Part shown: in pieces, positions 37,401 to 49,418 of the stretch
Layout: every line of letters starts with the position of its first letter
Position numbering within the stretch: the first letter of the stretch is position 1
Assembly: GCA_027186245.1 (NCBI GenBank)
Contig: CP114492.1
Location: forward strand, 5,530,501 to 5,594,500
Source: Coriaria nepalensis
Lineage: Eukaryota > Streptophyta > Magnoliopsida > Cucurbitales > Coriariaceae
Length of the DNA stretch: 64,000 nucleotides
Reading direction: 5' to 3'
Program-made: the position numbers and the translations under genes
Notes under the pieces: model-generated
The model's input: the letters and a program-made list of their open reading frames with translations, nothing else
Databases searched by the model: none
What the model was told of the DNA's origin: nothing

Positions 37401-38190
37401 AATCAACTTCAAAAGCCTTCGGGATGAGAAGGGATAGATAGTTATCACAAATAAAATCTTTACTAAATAACTAAAATAAAGATACTTAGAATTCAATACA
37501 TATAAAATGAGAGTTAAATACTCTTTGAAGATAAGGATAAAGTAAGGGATCAATATCCCGAAGTCGACTCTCACAGTTTAGGAGATAAGTTCTTCAAATT
37601 TGTGCAGTTATAAAAGATGGTAAAAATGAGGACTAATGGATGAAAATTCCTGCAGAATTTATTATTCCACACTTGGAACAATCCAATAATCCAAATAATT
37701 TCTAAATCAAATATCCAATAAGTTCAAATGGTCAACTTGATCCAAAACGGCGGCGTAGAAGTTTCGCAAACAATAATGAGAAGATATTGTTTAAGCTCAC
37801 ACCCAATTTGGTAGGGCCCAAGAGTGCACCATTAATTCAGACCATACTCCTTCCCTCCTCCGTCCAAAAAAGACAAGTGTACTCTCATTGAATCTACCGA
37901 GAAAAAAATGGGTGAAATTTCTTGTGAGCTTAGAAGTATCAATCTCATTGAATCTCCATAACTTGCTGCTCTACTTAATTTCACACATCGTATGTATACT
38001 CCAAAAGTACTTTTGTTATTTTCCACTTCCTTTTATTTTTTATTTTTTAATTTTAATTTAGACCTATTTTTCTCTCTTTATTCATAGAGGATGATGATGA
38101 TGATGATGATGATTGTGAGCTTCTTATCACTTTCGCACTGCTCTCAAGAAGTCCAAAACAGAAAAAGTGGGTCATAATTAATTTTTTCTA
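34431..38190. other. AT-rich intergenic DNA
   Basis: Mostly very AT-rich. The only stretch with coding texture is on the minus strand at 36203-36603 (two frames with EGKLTAAMAMMLPLRQIELR and KSFKSQASKSLVSRGSKSKV), which I cannot assign to a family. A (TA)n tract lies near 36008-36023 and a (GAT)n microsatellite at about 38090-38114. Confidence 0.45.
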
Positions 38191-38192
38191 CC

Positions 38193-38411
38193 GATAGAGA
38201 GGGACAGTTATAGGGTGCCTGCGCGTGACTGCGCAATTTTAAAATCGGACGGTCATTATTAATAATGAAAAAATATAATTTATATATAATATATTTATAT
38301 TTGTTTTACCATTAATACAAACCGTCCGATCAAAAGCGGACGGTCCTGATTATTTCGCATCCACAGACAGGCATAGGGTGCGCAGGCACTCTATCCCTGT
38401 CCGATGGAGAG
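38193..38411. mobile_element. Mutator-type MITE with 9-bp TSD
   Basis: The element proper is 38202-38402 (about 201 bp). The left end GGACAGTTATAGGGTGCCTG pairs with the reverse complement of the right end, GGACAGGGATAGAGTGCCTG, and continues in CGC. It is flanked by GATAGAGAG (38193-38201) and GATGGAGAG (38403-38411), a 9-bp duplication matching at 8 of 9 bases, which is typical of Mutator-like elements. Internally a second inverted pair occurs (ATCGGACGGTC near 38244 and ACCGTCCGAT near 38320). It has no coding capacity. It ends 187 bases upstream of the start codon of the TPX2-family gene, so it lies in its promoter or 5' leader. Confidence 0.75.
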
Positions 38412-38555
38412 AGCGAGAGAGCAGTAAAACAGAAAGTACAAGTCAGTGTTTTACTTTTCACATCTTCAATTAATAGAGAGCTTCCATGTCTATTATGATT
38501 TCTTCTTTTTGTCTTCATTTATGAATATTTCAGGTCTCGCTGTTTGTAGTTTGTG

Positions 38556-38582
38556 ATGGGATTTTCTTCACTGTCATTTTAG
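38556..38582 (+). other. Short upstream ORF (8 codons) before the TPX2-family gene
   Basis: ATG at 38556 opens MGFSSLSF and a stop at 38580-38582, seven bases before the main ATG at 38590. If the transcript starts upstream of 38556, ribosomes would meet this frame first. Whether it is transcribed is not shown by the sequence. A CAG at 38531-38533 could be a leader-intron acceptor. Confidence 0.35.
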
Positions 38583-38589
38583 AAACATA

Positions 38590-41487
38590 ATGGGTGAATC
38601 AGCCATGGATGATGCTCCTGTTCTAAGAGATGCAGATAAGGTGCTCAATTTAAAGTTCCTTGGAAAAAAAGTGTTTAATATCGAACTGTTTCCTAGATTT
38701 TCCTGCAATTATTGTTTTTCCTGGGTTTCAATTAATTATTGCCATAAGCTCATCTACTCCGCTTCCAATTTTGTTATATATAAATAAACAGATGGGTGAA
38801 GAAAAATCTGCGTCAAATCCGAATCCTGTTCTTGAGGTTTCAATTTCATTTGGTAGATTTGAGAAGGATGCACTTTCTTGGGAAAAATGGTCCACTTTCT
38901 CACCCAATAAGTACTTAGAAGAGGTTGAGAAATGTGCAACTCCTGGATCTGTAGCTCAGAAAAAGGCTTACTTTGAAGCCCATTACAAGAAAATAGCTGC
39001 TCGAAAAGCTGAGCTTGAAGAAGCAGGGCAAGAAAAGATGGAGACTGACGATCCATTGAGATCTTGTGAAGAGCAAGAAAATAGTAGTTGTCGTAGTAGT
39101 AGTGGAGATCTGATTACTGCTCCTTGTGGGTCCGATTCGGAAGCTAAGCACGAAATTGATTCGGATGGTGAAGTGAATAGTAACATTATGGAACATAATA
39201 CTAATGAATCCATTTCAGTTGAAGAAAATAAATTAAGGAAAGAGGAAGAGGAAGAAGAAGAAGAAGAGGAAGAAGTCTTGGAGAAAGAAGTGGAAGCTCC
39301 TACTACTGCTACAATTGAAGAAAATGTGGAAAGGAAAGAGGAAGAAGAAGCTGTTTTGGAAAATGAAGTCAAAGCTGATACTAGTACTATTGAAGAAAAG
39401 AAAGAAAGCAAAGAGGAAGAAGAAGCTGTTTTGGAAAATGAAGTCAAAGCTGCTACTAGTACTATTGAAGAAAAGAAAGAAGGCAAAGAGGAAGAAGAAG
39501 CTGTTTTGGAAAATGAAGTCGTAGCTGCTAGTAATGAAGAAAAGAAAGAAAGCAAAGAGGAAGAAGAAGCTGTTTTGGAAAATGAAGTCGTAGCTGCTAC
39601 TACTAGTAATGAAGAAAAGAAAGAAAGCAAAGAGGAAGAAAAAGCTGTTTTGGAAAAAGAAGTTGAGACTACTATTACTTCACTTGAATCACTAGAAATG
39701 AAAGAGGAAGCTGCAAAATTGGATCCTGATAAGAAATCTAATATGGTAGAAAAAGAAATATAATGTAGTTCTTTGACTGGATTAGTTCTCCGTTTTGATT
39801 CAATCACTTAATTTTCCCAATATTTGTTCTTGCAGGTTACTTCAACCAATAAGGAAAGATATATATCAACTCTAAAGAGAAACCCGGCACCGCCTATAGC
39901 AAAATTGCCAGAAAGTAGCACCCGAAAGGCATTCAAGAAAATGCCAAGTTCCACCGTGAAGGAGACAGAAAAGAAGGGAAGTGATTCATTTTTATCGAGG
40001 AGAAAAAAAAACCCTTCTCTTGGAGAAAACAAGAAGAAAGCTGCTCCCAAATCCTTGCACATGTCTATTGGATTTGAGTCCAGAGATTCGGATCTGACTT
40101 CTCTTACCCCAATAAGAAAATCTCTAATCATGGAGAGAATGGGGGATAAGGATATTGTGAAACGAGCATTTAAGACCTTTCAAAACAACTTGACCCAATT
40201 GAAATCTTCCATTGAGGAGAGATCTTCTATTCCCAAGCAGGTTCTTATCTACCTTTTATGCTGAACAACTTGAATTTATATTATTCATTCAGATTTCATT
40301 TTGGTTTGTCTATGTCATATATGTTTTTTTGGTATTTTTTGCAGGCCCCTTTAAAGAGGACGGAGTCAAGGTTCACCTCGAGCAGCAGACAAAAAGAAAA
40401 TGGAGGGTAATCTCTTAGATCTGTGCTTTACTGTTTTTATTGAAAAAAAAACTGAAAACTCATGCTAAACATGGAAGAGGAACTAGTTGGTTTTTATTTT
40501 GGTAATCATTTTACGATATAGATAGTATCTGATATTATCTTTCTAAAGATTGGATTGGTTTGGAATTCAAAGTCAATGGATATTAATATTATGTTTATTC
40601 TTTTAATTGTTTTCTACTTATTAAGTAATTCTAAATGATATAGTTGAGAAATTGCAATTCGTTTTTGGAGCAATAGGTTACACAAAACAAGTGCTGTAGA
40701 CAATAGAAGCGGCAAGGTTGTCTCTACTTTTGGAAAGAAAAGTGATGAGAAACAAACAGAGGTTTCCTTTATAGCGTCTCTCCATCTCTCGTTTTTACTA
40801 CTGCTACTTTGACTTCTATGAGCTGCATTTTATCTAATCTGATTTTTTGTGTTAGTTTTCGAAGAAATTGGAAGGAAAATCTAGTGCTAGGAAAGCTGAG
40901 AGGACGCCCATTCCATCCAAATTAAGGGTATTAATAATGGCCTATCATTTGTCCTTTTGAGAATATCACAACTCTTCATTTGGAAAATTACCCTCCCGAC
41001 AAATTGATGCTATCGCCATTATATTTCAAAATTTTCAATCTCAAGCAACTTATGACCAATATTTGAGTCAGTTTTACATGCATTTTTGGGTAAATGCGGT
41101 AAAGCAGTTTGAGAATTAAATTCTTCATTCGGATAAGTGATTGAAGCTGATTGGCATTTTATGGGTGCAAACTGGATTTTAGATCTTAACTGCTGCTTCA
41201 AACGGATTTATTGTCTTGAACATGTTTGTGGTTTATACATAGATGCAAAAGGAGACTGAGATCAAGAAGCTGAGACAGAGCCTCAACTTCAAAGCAACAC
41301 CCTTACCGGCTTTTTACGGAGCACAGACGATGTCAAAAAGCACTCCATGGAAGGTGTGTTACAATCCGTCAAATCCCATCTAATCTTTCTGTTCAAAATT
41401 GAAAGAACAGAGTAAATAACTCTTTAACTGTGTATTTTTGTTCCCTAATAAAAAAATCAGGAGGATTCTAAGAACAGCAAGAGTTGA
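38590..41487 (+). CDS. WAVE-DAMPENED2-like protein (TPX2 family)
   Basis: Predicted exons are 38590-38640, 38792-39745, 39836-40240, 40345-40406, 40677-40761, 40856-40927, 41243-41353 and 41461-41487, all GT-AG and in frame, giving 588 aa. WVD2-like proteins bind and bundle cortical microtubules. The N-terminal block VSISFGRFEKDALSWEKWST, then SPNKYLEEVEKCATPGSVAQ and KKAYFEAHYKKIAARKAE, is typical of the WDL7 branch. A long acidic repeat follows (residues about 190-310), then a basic linker (VTSTNKERYISTLKRNPAPP; SLHMSIGFESR). The C-terminal TPX2 signature is FSKKLEGKSSARKAE ... ETEIKKLRQSLNFKATPLPA (about residues 520-567). A start at the second exon (ATG 38792) is possible, but the short first exon splices in frame. 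The gene converges with the formin gene, with 521 bases between their stop codons. Confidence 0.88.
39310..39670 (+). repeat. Coding minisatellite: acidic repeat, five units of 69-75 bp
   Basis: The string CTGTTTTGGA recurs at 39351, 39426, 39501, 39570 and 39645, spacings of 75, 75, 69 and 75 bases. Each unit encodes a variant of KEEEEAVLENEV plus a short Ala/Thr/Ser linker and EEKKES. All spacings are multiples of three, so the frame is kept. It lies in exon 2 of the WDL gene, between the N-terminal block and the basic linker. Confidence 0.95.
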
Positions 41488-41579
41488 TGACGAAATTCTT
41501 TCATTCGAAGTCATACATTAAGCATCCAATTTGGAAATCATATATATGTTCTTGGACTGTGGTGTATAAATTGCTTCTC

Positions 41580-41585
41580 AATAAA
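41580..41585 (+). terminator. Polyadenylation signal of the WDL gene
   Basis: AATAAA lies 93 bases after the stop codon at 41485-41487, a usual distance for a plant near-upstream element. Confidence 0.5.
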
Positions 41586-41866
41586 ATCTCCCATTACATA
41601 AAACCAGTATTGTAAAATCTTCCAAGGACACATGTTTACAGCTTAGGACTGTGTTAAAAGTTCGATACTGTAATATTAATATAACTATTAGGCAGTTGCA
41701 TAGTTTGTAATTCCTTTTTTCGTAGCTCGTCATCCTTGTATAACTAGAGGCTTGAAACATACCATGCACTATCCTTAACAGAAGCAGGTGAGAGCACTGA
41801 TATTTACTAATAGTTCAGCAAAAAGGTGAGAGCATTTCACAAATCAACAGAAGCAGGGAATTTTGG

Positions 41867-41881
41867 GGGGGGGGGGGGGGA
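41867..41881. repeat. Homopolymer run of G between the convergent genes
   Basis: About 16 consecutive G lie between the 3' ends of the WDL and formin genes. It is a low-complexity tract with no known role. Confidence 0.8.
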
Positions 41882-42008
41882 GGATTTGTTGTGGGGAAGA
41901 TTAAACAGGTTTAATGGTGTCCAAAAAATCCCTCCCCATTTTGCTATTTATATATACACATGGAACAAACTCCTATTCTAGCCCAAAAAACAATTAACAA
42001 GTAAATAT

Positions 42009-45000
42009 TTAACTCTCACCATCTGACTCACTAGAACTGCTCCTCGACTTTTCTGACATGAAATTTTCCGGCAAGTTCGGAAACACCCTTTTGAAGGGTT
42101 CCAATCTTGGAGATGAAGATGGATCCCAACTCCTACCTGTCGATCTCTTCCTCCTTTGAACATTCCGAGAAATTTCCACACAAGCTTGATCAACCATGCC
42201 TAGAAAATCTTTCACTATAACAAATAACTGAAGCAGGTTCCCCCCTTTATCAATTGAAGCTCCCCCTTGATAAAATTCAATTGTTTTCTTCAGAGTCTCC
42301 AAAACCCTATTCTGCTCCTCCTTCACCACTTTTACTTCATTTTCAGCTACTTCAATAAAACCCATCATTCCCCTTGCAAACCCGCCTCCTTCATCATCCA
42401 CACATTGTGCCACTAGTTTTCGAATTTCCAAAATTCTAGAAGCTAGAGCCGGACATATCCCAACAAAGGAATTATAATCAATCGAGGCAGCTTTCTTTAC
42501 GTTAGAAAATTCCAAGCTCAATCCTCCTACAATTGGCAGCCCTAACATCATATACTCCCTCAGCCTTTCTTCTTTTGAATTCAAACTCTCGCTAATTAAT
42601 ACGCTGTTGTTATTGCTTGAGTTATTCTTTCGGTTTAAAGCACACTTTTTCCCTTCAGATCGGACCACTTCTTCTACAACAAAGTGAAGTAGAGTTGTTT
42701 TCCCTTCTGTACTTCTGACATCTGATAGCTTCCGGAGAGCGCTGAGATTGAAAGCTTGAGCATTTCCTCTTGAAGTCCCAGCATTCATGCGATTTCCGGC
42801 TTTAAGTATGGCTTCTAGGAGTTTTGTAAGGAGCGTTCGGGTTTTAAGCTCTTTGCATCCGAGTTCTAGAGTTTGTAGATCTTCCTTGAGGAGCAGAATT
42901 TCTGGGTAGTAATTTGATCGGAAAAGCATGGCTTTGAGACGGGTAAAAGCTGTTGGAACAGCCTGTAGGAGGTTGAAGAGGAAGGATTCTGCATCAGCTA
43001 GTTTTGATGGGTCTCCATTGAATTTGAGGATTTCCGATTGTTCCTCTTTAGTTGGAGCGATTCTATCGAGCCTTTCGAGAATATCGGTTTCTAGGCCCTG
43101 TCCTGACATCAGTGTATCAATGAGTTCGTTTTTGGAAATGGCAAGCGTTTTTACGACAATTGCAATGTTTTGGGACTTTCTAGAATCAAGTATAAATGTT
43201 TGTGAATTTGAAGATGAATCAAAACTGGTTGAATTCTTTGAGTTTTCGGGTCTCTGAGGGGATCGGTTTGTAGCAACATATCCGAAAAGAGCTTCCATAA
43301 GGTCACCATCAAACCTGCCAAAGAGTATAAAATAAATGAAAAAATGAATCACGTATGAGTTCCCAATTGTCCTAATATATAACTTGGAACTATTAAGAAA
43401 TACTCCTTGATAATGTATATCATTTCCACATAAATGTTAACCCTATAAGAAACTGTAAACAAAAGAAGTCGATCGATCGATCATTTACTACAAAAGTATT
43501 TTACTCAAACTAATGAAATCAAGTCGTGTTAACATCTTTATTATTAAATGTTAATATAGTTTGATCTAATTGGTTAGAGTAGACTACCCCTAAAATATGT
43601 AGAACTAAAAATGGCATCAAGGAGAAGAGCCAAAAATGCCAATAATTTCTCCCGATTGGCATCATGGAGAAGAGCCAAAAATGGCTAAGTGACTAGGTGT
43701 AGCCAAAAATCTAATTTTACCTTCTAGTCAAATGTTTAGATTACTCAAATTTCAATTTGCTAACTCTTTGATCAAAATACACTCTGACAACTAATCTGAC
43801 TTTGCAAACTCCTTTTGAGCCCAAGATCTTATGCAGTGAACAATAAGAAAGTGAGCTAAGACATGTAAGTATATACCATAGATTTTATAAAATATTCAGG
43901 GAGTATCTACACCGAGATTTAAATTACGTCAGACTATCCTAAGAGATGATGTTATGAAATCTTGACCGGCGGGAGTATGCACTTATGAATATGAAGCACC
44001 TTAAAAGAACTCGTATATATCAAGCAAATATGAACCATTGGAAAACCATATCTTATAGAGGTAATAATGGAAGAAATTTAGACAGCATTAAACAATGGAA
44101 TCACCTGAAGGAACCTCCATCAATTTTGTCCCATACCATGGAGTGCTCGGCATTAGTAGTATTCACTTTATCCCAATGCAGTGGCTTCATCTTAACTTGA
44201 CCATTCTTTTCTTTCCCAGGTGAAGAGGACTCTCCCGTTCTACCCCCCTGGGCTGGAAGTTTCGGTACCGGTGGAACCTTCGCTGGCAACTTCGACCCCC
44301 GTGCCAAAACTGGCGGAGGAGGTGGTGGTGCCGGATTATTTCTCTTCCCTAGGTTTGCAGGTGGAGGTCCTGGAGGTGGATCCGGGCGTTTGCTATTGTT
44401 ACCAAGTGCTAAAAAGGGCTGTGAAGGAGGGACTTGAGTTGGCGCCTCCGCCGTCTGCGGCGGAGGTAGCGGCAGCGGAGCTGGTGGTGGATGAGTGATT
44501 TGCCTTAGGTTTTCAGTTTCTGGGACGATTTTGACATGGGAAGTTGAAGATCTCCCACGGAGAAGAGGGATTTCCTGTACATGCTCGGATTTTCTTTCAC
44601 CACCTCCATTTTCAATCACCATTTTTTCTTCTTCTTCTTCTCTTTCTTCTACTTTATTTTTCAAACCTTGAAATCCCTTTCTGCTAAAACTATTGTTTGA
44701 CTTTCTCGCCTCGAGTTTTCTCCAATAAATAACATCCAAACCATCTTCATCAACAACACTCCTATCATCTCCAAAACCATTCTGCGGAGCCACCGCCGCC
44801 GTAGCCTGACTTCTCTGTCTACCACCGCCGCCATCTTGCTTTCTTTTTCTTTCTGCAACCAGACAGCGTCGGATTAAAAGAAAGATGATCAAAGAAAGCA
44901 CGACCGTGGCAGCTGCAGTAGCAGCCACTGCAGTCAAAATGGTTTTCTCAGACGATGATTTAGATGGCGGTGGTTGTGCAGGCGGCGGCGATAGCGGCGG

Positions 45001-45147
45001 CGAAAAGGGTGGCGATGGAGTTGGAAATGGGTAAAAGGTTTCGAAGTTTTGAGGGGAATTGTTAGTAGAAGATTGACAAAAACAAAGACGAGGAGGAAGA
45101 AGAAAGAACAAATAAACAAAAACAAAAGGCCATTGACTAAGAAACAT
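42009..45147 (-). CDS. Class I formin (membrane-anchored FH1-FH2 protein)
   Basis: Two exons on the minus strand, 45147-44105 and 43314-42009, with a 790-bp GT-AG intron (44104-43315), give 782 aa. Formins nucleate and elongate unbranched actin filaments; class I plant formins are anchored in membranes. Domains in order: a signal peptide (MFLSQWPFVFVYLFFLLPPR, residues 1-25), a short Pro/Ser-rich outer segment (PFPTPSPPFSPPLSPPP, about 38-60), one transmembrane helix (TILTAVAATAAATVVLSLII, about 69-92) with a basic stop-transfer RRC, a linker, a proline-rich FH1 (about 218-305), and FH2 from MKPLHWDKVNTTN (about 320) to near the end. FH2 landmarks include KAGNRMNAGTSRGNAQAFNL and LSDVRSTEGKTTLLHFVVEE. 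I prefer the ATG at 45147 over one 13 codons upstream because it opens directly onto the signal peptide. Which numbered formin it matches I cannot say. Confidence 0.9.
43315..44104 (-). other. Formin intron
   Basis: The donor is GTGATT after ...TTCAG (exon end at 44105) and the acceptor is TTTGGCAG before 43314. It splits an arginine codon (AG/G) between GSF and FDGDLMEALFGY. It contains two copies of a GGCATCA-GGAGAAGAGCCAAAAATG string (about 43612 and 43660) and a short GATC repeat (about 43471-43480). Confidence 0.85.
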
Positions 45148-45189
45148 TTGATCAAGGGATTGATCAAAGGTGATAATATAAATCAAATA

Positions 45190-45516
45190 AAAGTGTCTTG
45201 CAGGAGTTAGAAATTAAAAACAGACATTTGTTTTAAAACAAATAGCTTTGAGTTACATAATAAAGATCGTCTGGTTTTTTCTGGAGTTTGGTAATAATAC
45301 TGCTGACAGTTTCAAACGAAGTTGTTGCTGGGAAATGGCTGTTTCCCATTCTCTCTTGTTCATTGATTTCTTTTCCTCTTTGAAAATCCCAAGAGATTGT
45401 TTACAAAACCAAAGTTTTATTATATATATATATTTATTTTATTTTATTTTATTTTATTTATTCATGAATTTTGGTTGACCTTTTGATACAAACTTGTTGG
45501 CTCTGCACTGTGGAAG

Positions 45517-45547
<31 letters not shown>

Positions 45548-48500
45548 CTGTAAATTAACAAAAATAATAATTTATATTATGCAATGCCCATCAATAAAAA
45601 CTATGTCAATTTACAGAAAAAGAATTTTAAAAATGAGAATTCATTTTTCTTTTTTTAATCATATAAAATATGTTCTTATTAATCGGATATATTTTATGTA
45701 CGCAAAATGACTTAAAAATTTGTGTTAGGTTGTTGTTGGTTATACATATAAGCAATAAAGAAACGAAGTCAGAGAGAATACATCAAACCTTGATCCCCTC
45801 GAATGATCATGGTCGAGTCAATTTTTTGGATGTATACATTTTTGCGGTTACAAAAGTAAACGAGATTTCAGGGAAACGAAATCTCACGATATTTTGGAGA
45901 ACAAAAAGTGGGAAATTAGGTTGATCCCCTCCTTCTCCTTGGGCCCAATTAGTAAGACCTAACTTATAATTTGTCAACAAGTTTGGGTAATACAATGGTT
46001 AGCTAACCCACTTGCTTAATTATGTTTAAAAAAAAATATCGGATAATTAGACAAGGCCTTTTTTCCAATGATTGGAAGGTACGACATCCAATTCGGATAA
46101 TTAATGAAAGTCTCAAAAATTTGATTTAGCACGTGTTTTATGTCGGATTTATCTTTCTAAGGTAAATAACTATCTACAATCCTACACATATAGATAAGGA
46201 GGAAAATTTTTCCAATCAGAGTCATTGAACTCTTCTAAGTTGCTTTCTTAATATTGATTTTTCTAAGACTATTTTTCTGTATAGCGTGAAAAATACCTTT
46301 TGTGATAATTTTACTTCTATTTGAAATGTTTTTTTTTTATTGGTTTTCAATGAGCCAATTAACTCATTTATTGTCAAATTGAACAGATCTTTACTTTCCT
46401 CAATTTCATCCACTCTAGAGTCAAATTTTTTGTTGGAAGAAACTTCCTTAACCTCTCAAAGCACCTTCTACACAACTTAAATGATATTTTAAGGTTGCTG
46501 GACAGTTAAGAAGGCTTCTGGAATTCAAAACGGGCTTGTGACTTGAACTTGAAGAAAGTGAGTGGCTTGAATGTCGTGAGTTTCAATTAATCACGTTTAT
46601 TAACTACGTTTAGTATTTAGAAGGTTAAAATATTTGATTTCTAATTACAAAATCCCTTACCTTGGATGTAATATAAAAGTCTTGTTCATTTGTTGGTATT
46701 TTTTGACTCAATACCTCTATCTAGCAGTCGTCGTTTCCTTCGATGGTCGAGACATTTTGCTCTTAAGCAAGGACTCAGGCAGGCTCTCCTTCGCCGTATT
46801 TAAAGATTTTTTTTTTTTAATCTCTTTTTTTGATTTATTTTCTTTCTTTTAAAAAACTTTTTCACTGTTCCTATCGAAGTTTTAGATCTTAAATAATTAT
46901 ATATTTTATTCTTTATTTAAACTATTCAATCTTTTGAGAATATTTTAATCTCAATAATTAGAACTCCGAAATATTTTTGATAAAATATTTGTTTTAACTT
47001 TTATTCATTTGGATATTTGTACTGAATATTTTAGATTTTGCTTATAAAGAGCAAATACATGGATTATTTAGAATTTTTAAGAGTTTGTTCTAAAAATTCT
47101 AAATATTTATTATTATTTTTTTGAGCTAAGTTTCAAAATTTAAGAGATATATTCTTAATGGGTGGGAGTGTTTTCTCTCCACTTCCCTTTTATTTGTGTA
47201 AAGAGTAGGGTCCATGATCTCTTACATGTTCATGTTCATGCATTTCTCTTAAATGAATAAAATCTCTTTTCTTTTGGCTAAACAAGAAAACCTTAAATGA
47301 ACAACAACAACCCCTTCCGATCTTTAGTACGAACGCAAGTCACAAAGATTAAAAGTGTTTGGCCTTGAAATCAAGAAGATCTCAATTTAAGTTAGAGGCA
47401 AGAACTCTAAACTCCGACAACAAAATACACTAACTAGTAAAAAATACTGCCAAAACTTATAATAATAATTCACAATCCCCTAAACTTAGAGTTTACTAGC
47501 TTATGTTTTCGTTTAACCTTCACCGTTTGTGCATGTTGCATGGATCCTATGGGATCCTGGTCACTCACTCGCCCACCCGTCTAGAAAAATGTGCTCACTA
47601 ACTCAGTATGAGTCCTCTTCTTTCTTCTTCTCCCCCCTCCTCTATTATTCTCTTTCTTCCTCCTCCATTGATGCCCCTCACTCAAATCACTCTTTTTCCT
47701 TCTCCCACCGATTTCTCTAGCAGGAGCTTCTCATATTGTGGCTGATAAGAAGAATTCGTCGAGCGAGTGTTTCTGATTTAGGCTTTCATCAAGACTTCCT
47801 ACTGGTTAATCAATCAATCATATCGGAGAAGCGAAACGAGATTCTTGTGAGTTGAATTATTCTTGTTTCTTTACTTAGAATCTTTAGTGGAATATGAATT
47901 TTTTGGTTTCAAATTGATAGTTATGTAAGGTATGTGCAGGGGAAAAGTTAGAAAAATATTATAGGGGAGGAAAAATATATTATATAATAGTTAAAGTGAG
48001 AAAGAATACGTTTTTAACTAAAAACAAATTAAGGATTCATTTATAAAATTTTATAATTTTTAGGTTAAAAGTTTATTTTCCAAAGTTGAGGGTGGGCAAT
48101 ATTGTAAATAAGTAATCAACGACTTATAATTATAGTATCCAATGGCCAATATACACCCAATTAAGTACCAAGCAATAATAAAGATAGTAGAAAATGAAAC
48201 CCAAAATTGATTTTGCCTAAGGTCAATTACCCAAGCATTAAACTGCTTTGAAGTACTAATTCGGCACTTCAAAAATTCCGAACAGCAGTCCAAGCATCCG
48301 AGTTCCACCTTGAACAAAATCCAAATCAACTCAGAAGTTACCTCGTACCAAACAAAGTAATTAGTACCCAAAAACTAACAATATAATATCCAAGTAGAAA
48401 ATAGATGAAGTAATTAAAGAATGAAAAATGAAGCATAGACTCCCACCATTCGACGGTTGAAATCTTTCGATAGATTGCACATAAACTATCAAACTCAAAG

Positions 48501-48960
48501 TAAACTACCAAAGTATTGCTCCGGATTTTTGTCACATAACCTAAAAATAAATGGTAGTAGAAGAACTTTGTGAGAAGAAGAATAGATGAATTTTGTTCTA
48601 TATTTCAACCCATTAAACCTACTTTATTTGTAGGCTCAGAAATGAAATGTTACCGAGAGATTTCCGTATGAAATCACTGAAACTAACGTTCAAAAAAAAA
48701 TATAAATTAGTCTTTTCCTTGCGGATTTTGCAACGTTGAAATCAAAAGAATCCCCAAAATTTCTCTCATATGGCTAGCTATTTGATAGGGCAAATCGAAA
48801 GCGTGCATTTAAACTAAATAAAGTGTCTTTCCTTTATTGATATTTAATTGATTTTGACCGAGTACTGTCTATGGTAAAGAGGGCATGAAGGTAACTACGA
48901 TTTTAGTTTGTCATAATATTGGTATCTTTTGGACTTGAACTAACACTTAAATACATCAAC
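45190..48960. other. Intergenic DNA upstream of the formin gene
   Basis: No gene supported. It contains (ATTTT)n near 45433-45460, a 28-base run of T (about 45521-45548), and a pyrimidine-rich stretch (47600-47715) that looks like an untranslated leader or LTR, with no coding region behind it. The frames at 47529, 48060 and 48338 show no domain. The formin promoter should lie in the first several hundred bases; a TATA box could not be chosen with confidence. Confidence 0.45.
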
Positions 48961-49418
48961 TAAGACCTATAGAGACTAAGTGAAATAAATTATTAAACTT
49001 AATATCTTAAAGTAAGTCAACTACATTTATGGCCAACACACTAAAAAATCTTTAGATAAGTTCTAGGGGTGGCATGGATATGGCTATCCACTAGATGGAC
49101 TAGTGAGAGTTCTAGAGATTTAGCCAAATTCTCAATAGAGGTGGCTTCATCTCAACACTTATATAGGTGATCTCTATTAAGTGTGTAAACCATAACTAAA
49201 CACATCATCTCAATTAAAGCTATACAGATCATTAAATGTTTACGACTCACCCCTCATATAACTATATACATCATACGGACAAACCTCTCAACTAGAGAGT
49301 TAGTGCTTTGTTAAATAAGTCATATGACTCTTCCTATTTAACATACTTCTTGGGATTGCTATTCATGTAAGTTGGCTTACCGTCATTAGTCATTCATTTC
49401 TATGGACTCTAGAGCTAC

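Noticed and set aside
39315..39524. Plus-strand Lys-rich frame inside the same repeat
   Set aside because: Shifted reading of the coding minisatellite. The real frame has splice sites and homology.
38983..39807. Minus-strand open frame of 274 aa opposite the TPX2-family gene
   Set aside because: It is the Ser-rich antisense reading of the GAA-rich acidic repeat in exon 2. Its length comes from the repeat, not from selection.
45521..45548. T run as the A tail of a minus-strand LINE or SINE
   Set aside because: No flanking target-site duplication and no retroposon-like sequence beside it. Treated as a homopolymer.
47529..47720. Possible gene start with a CT-rich leader and small frame
   Set aside because: The frame is Ser/Phe low-complexity from CT-rich DNA and no downstream exon follows.
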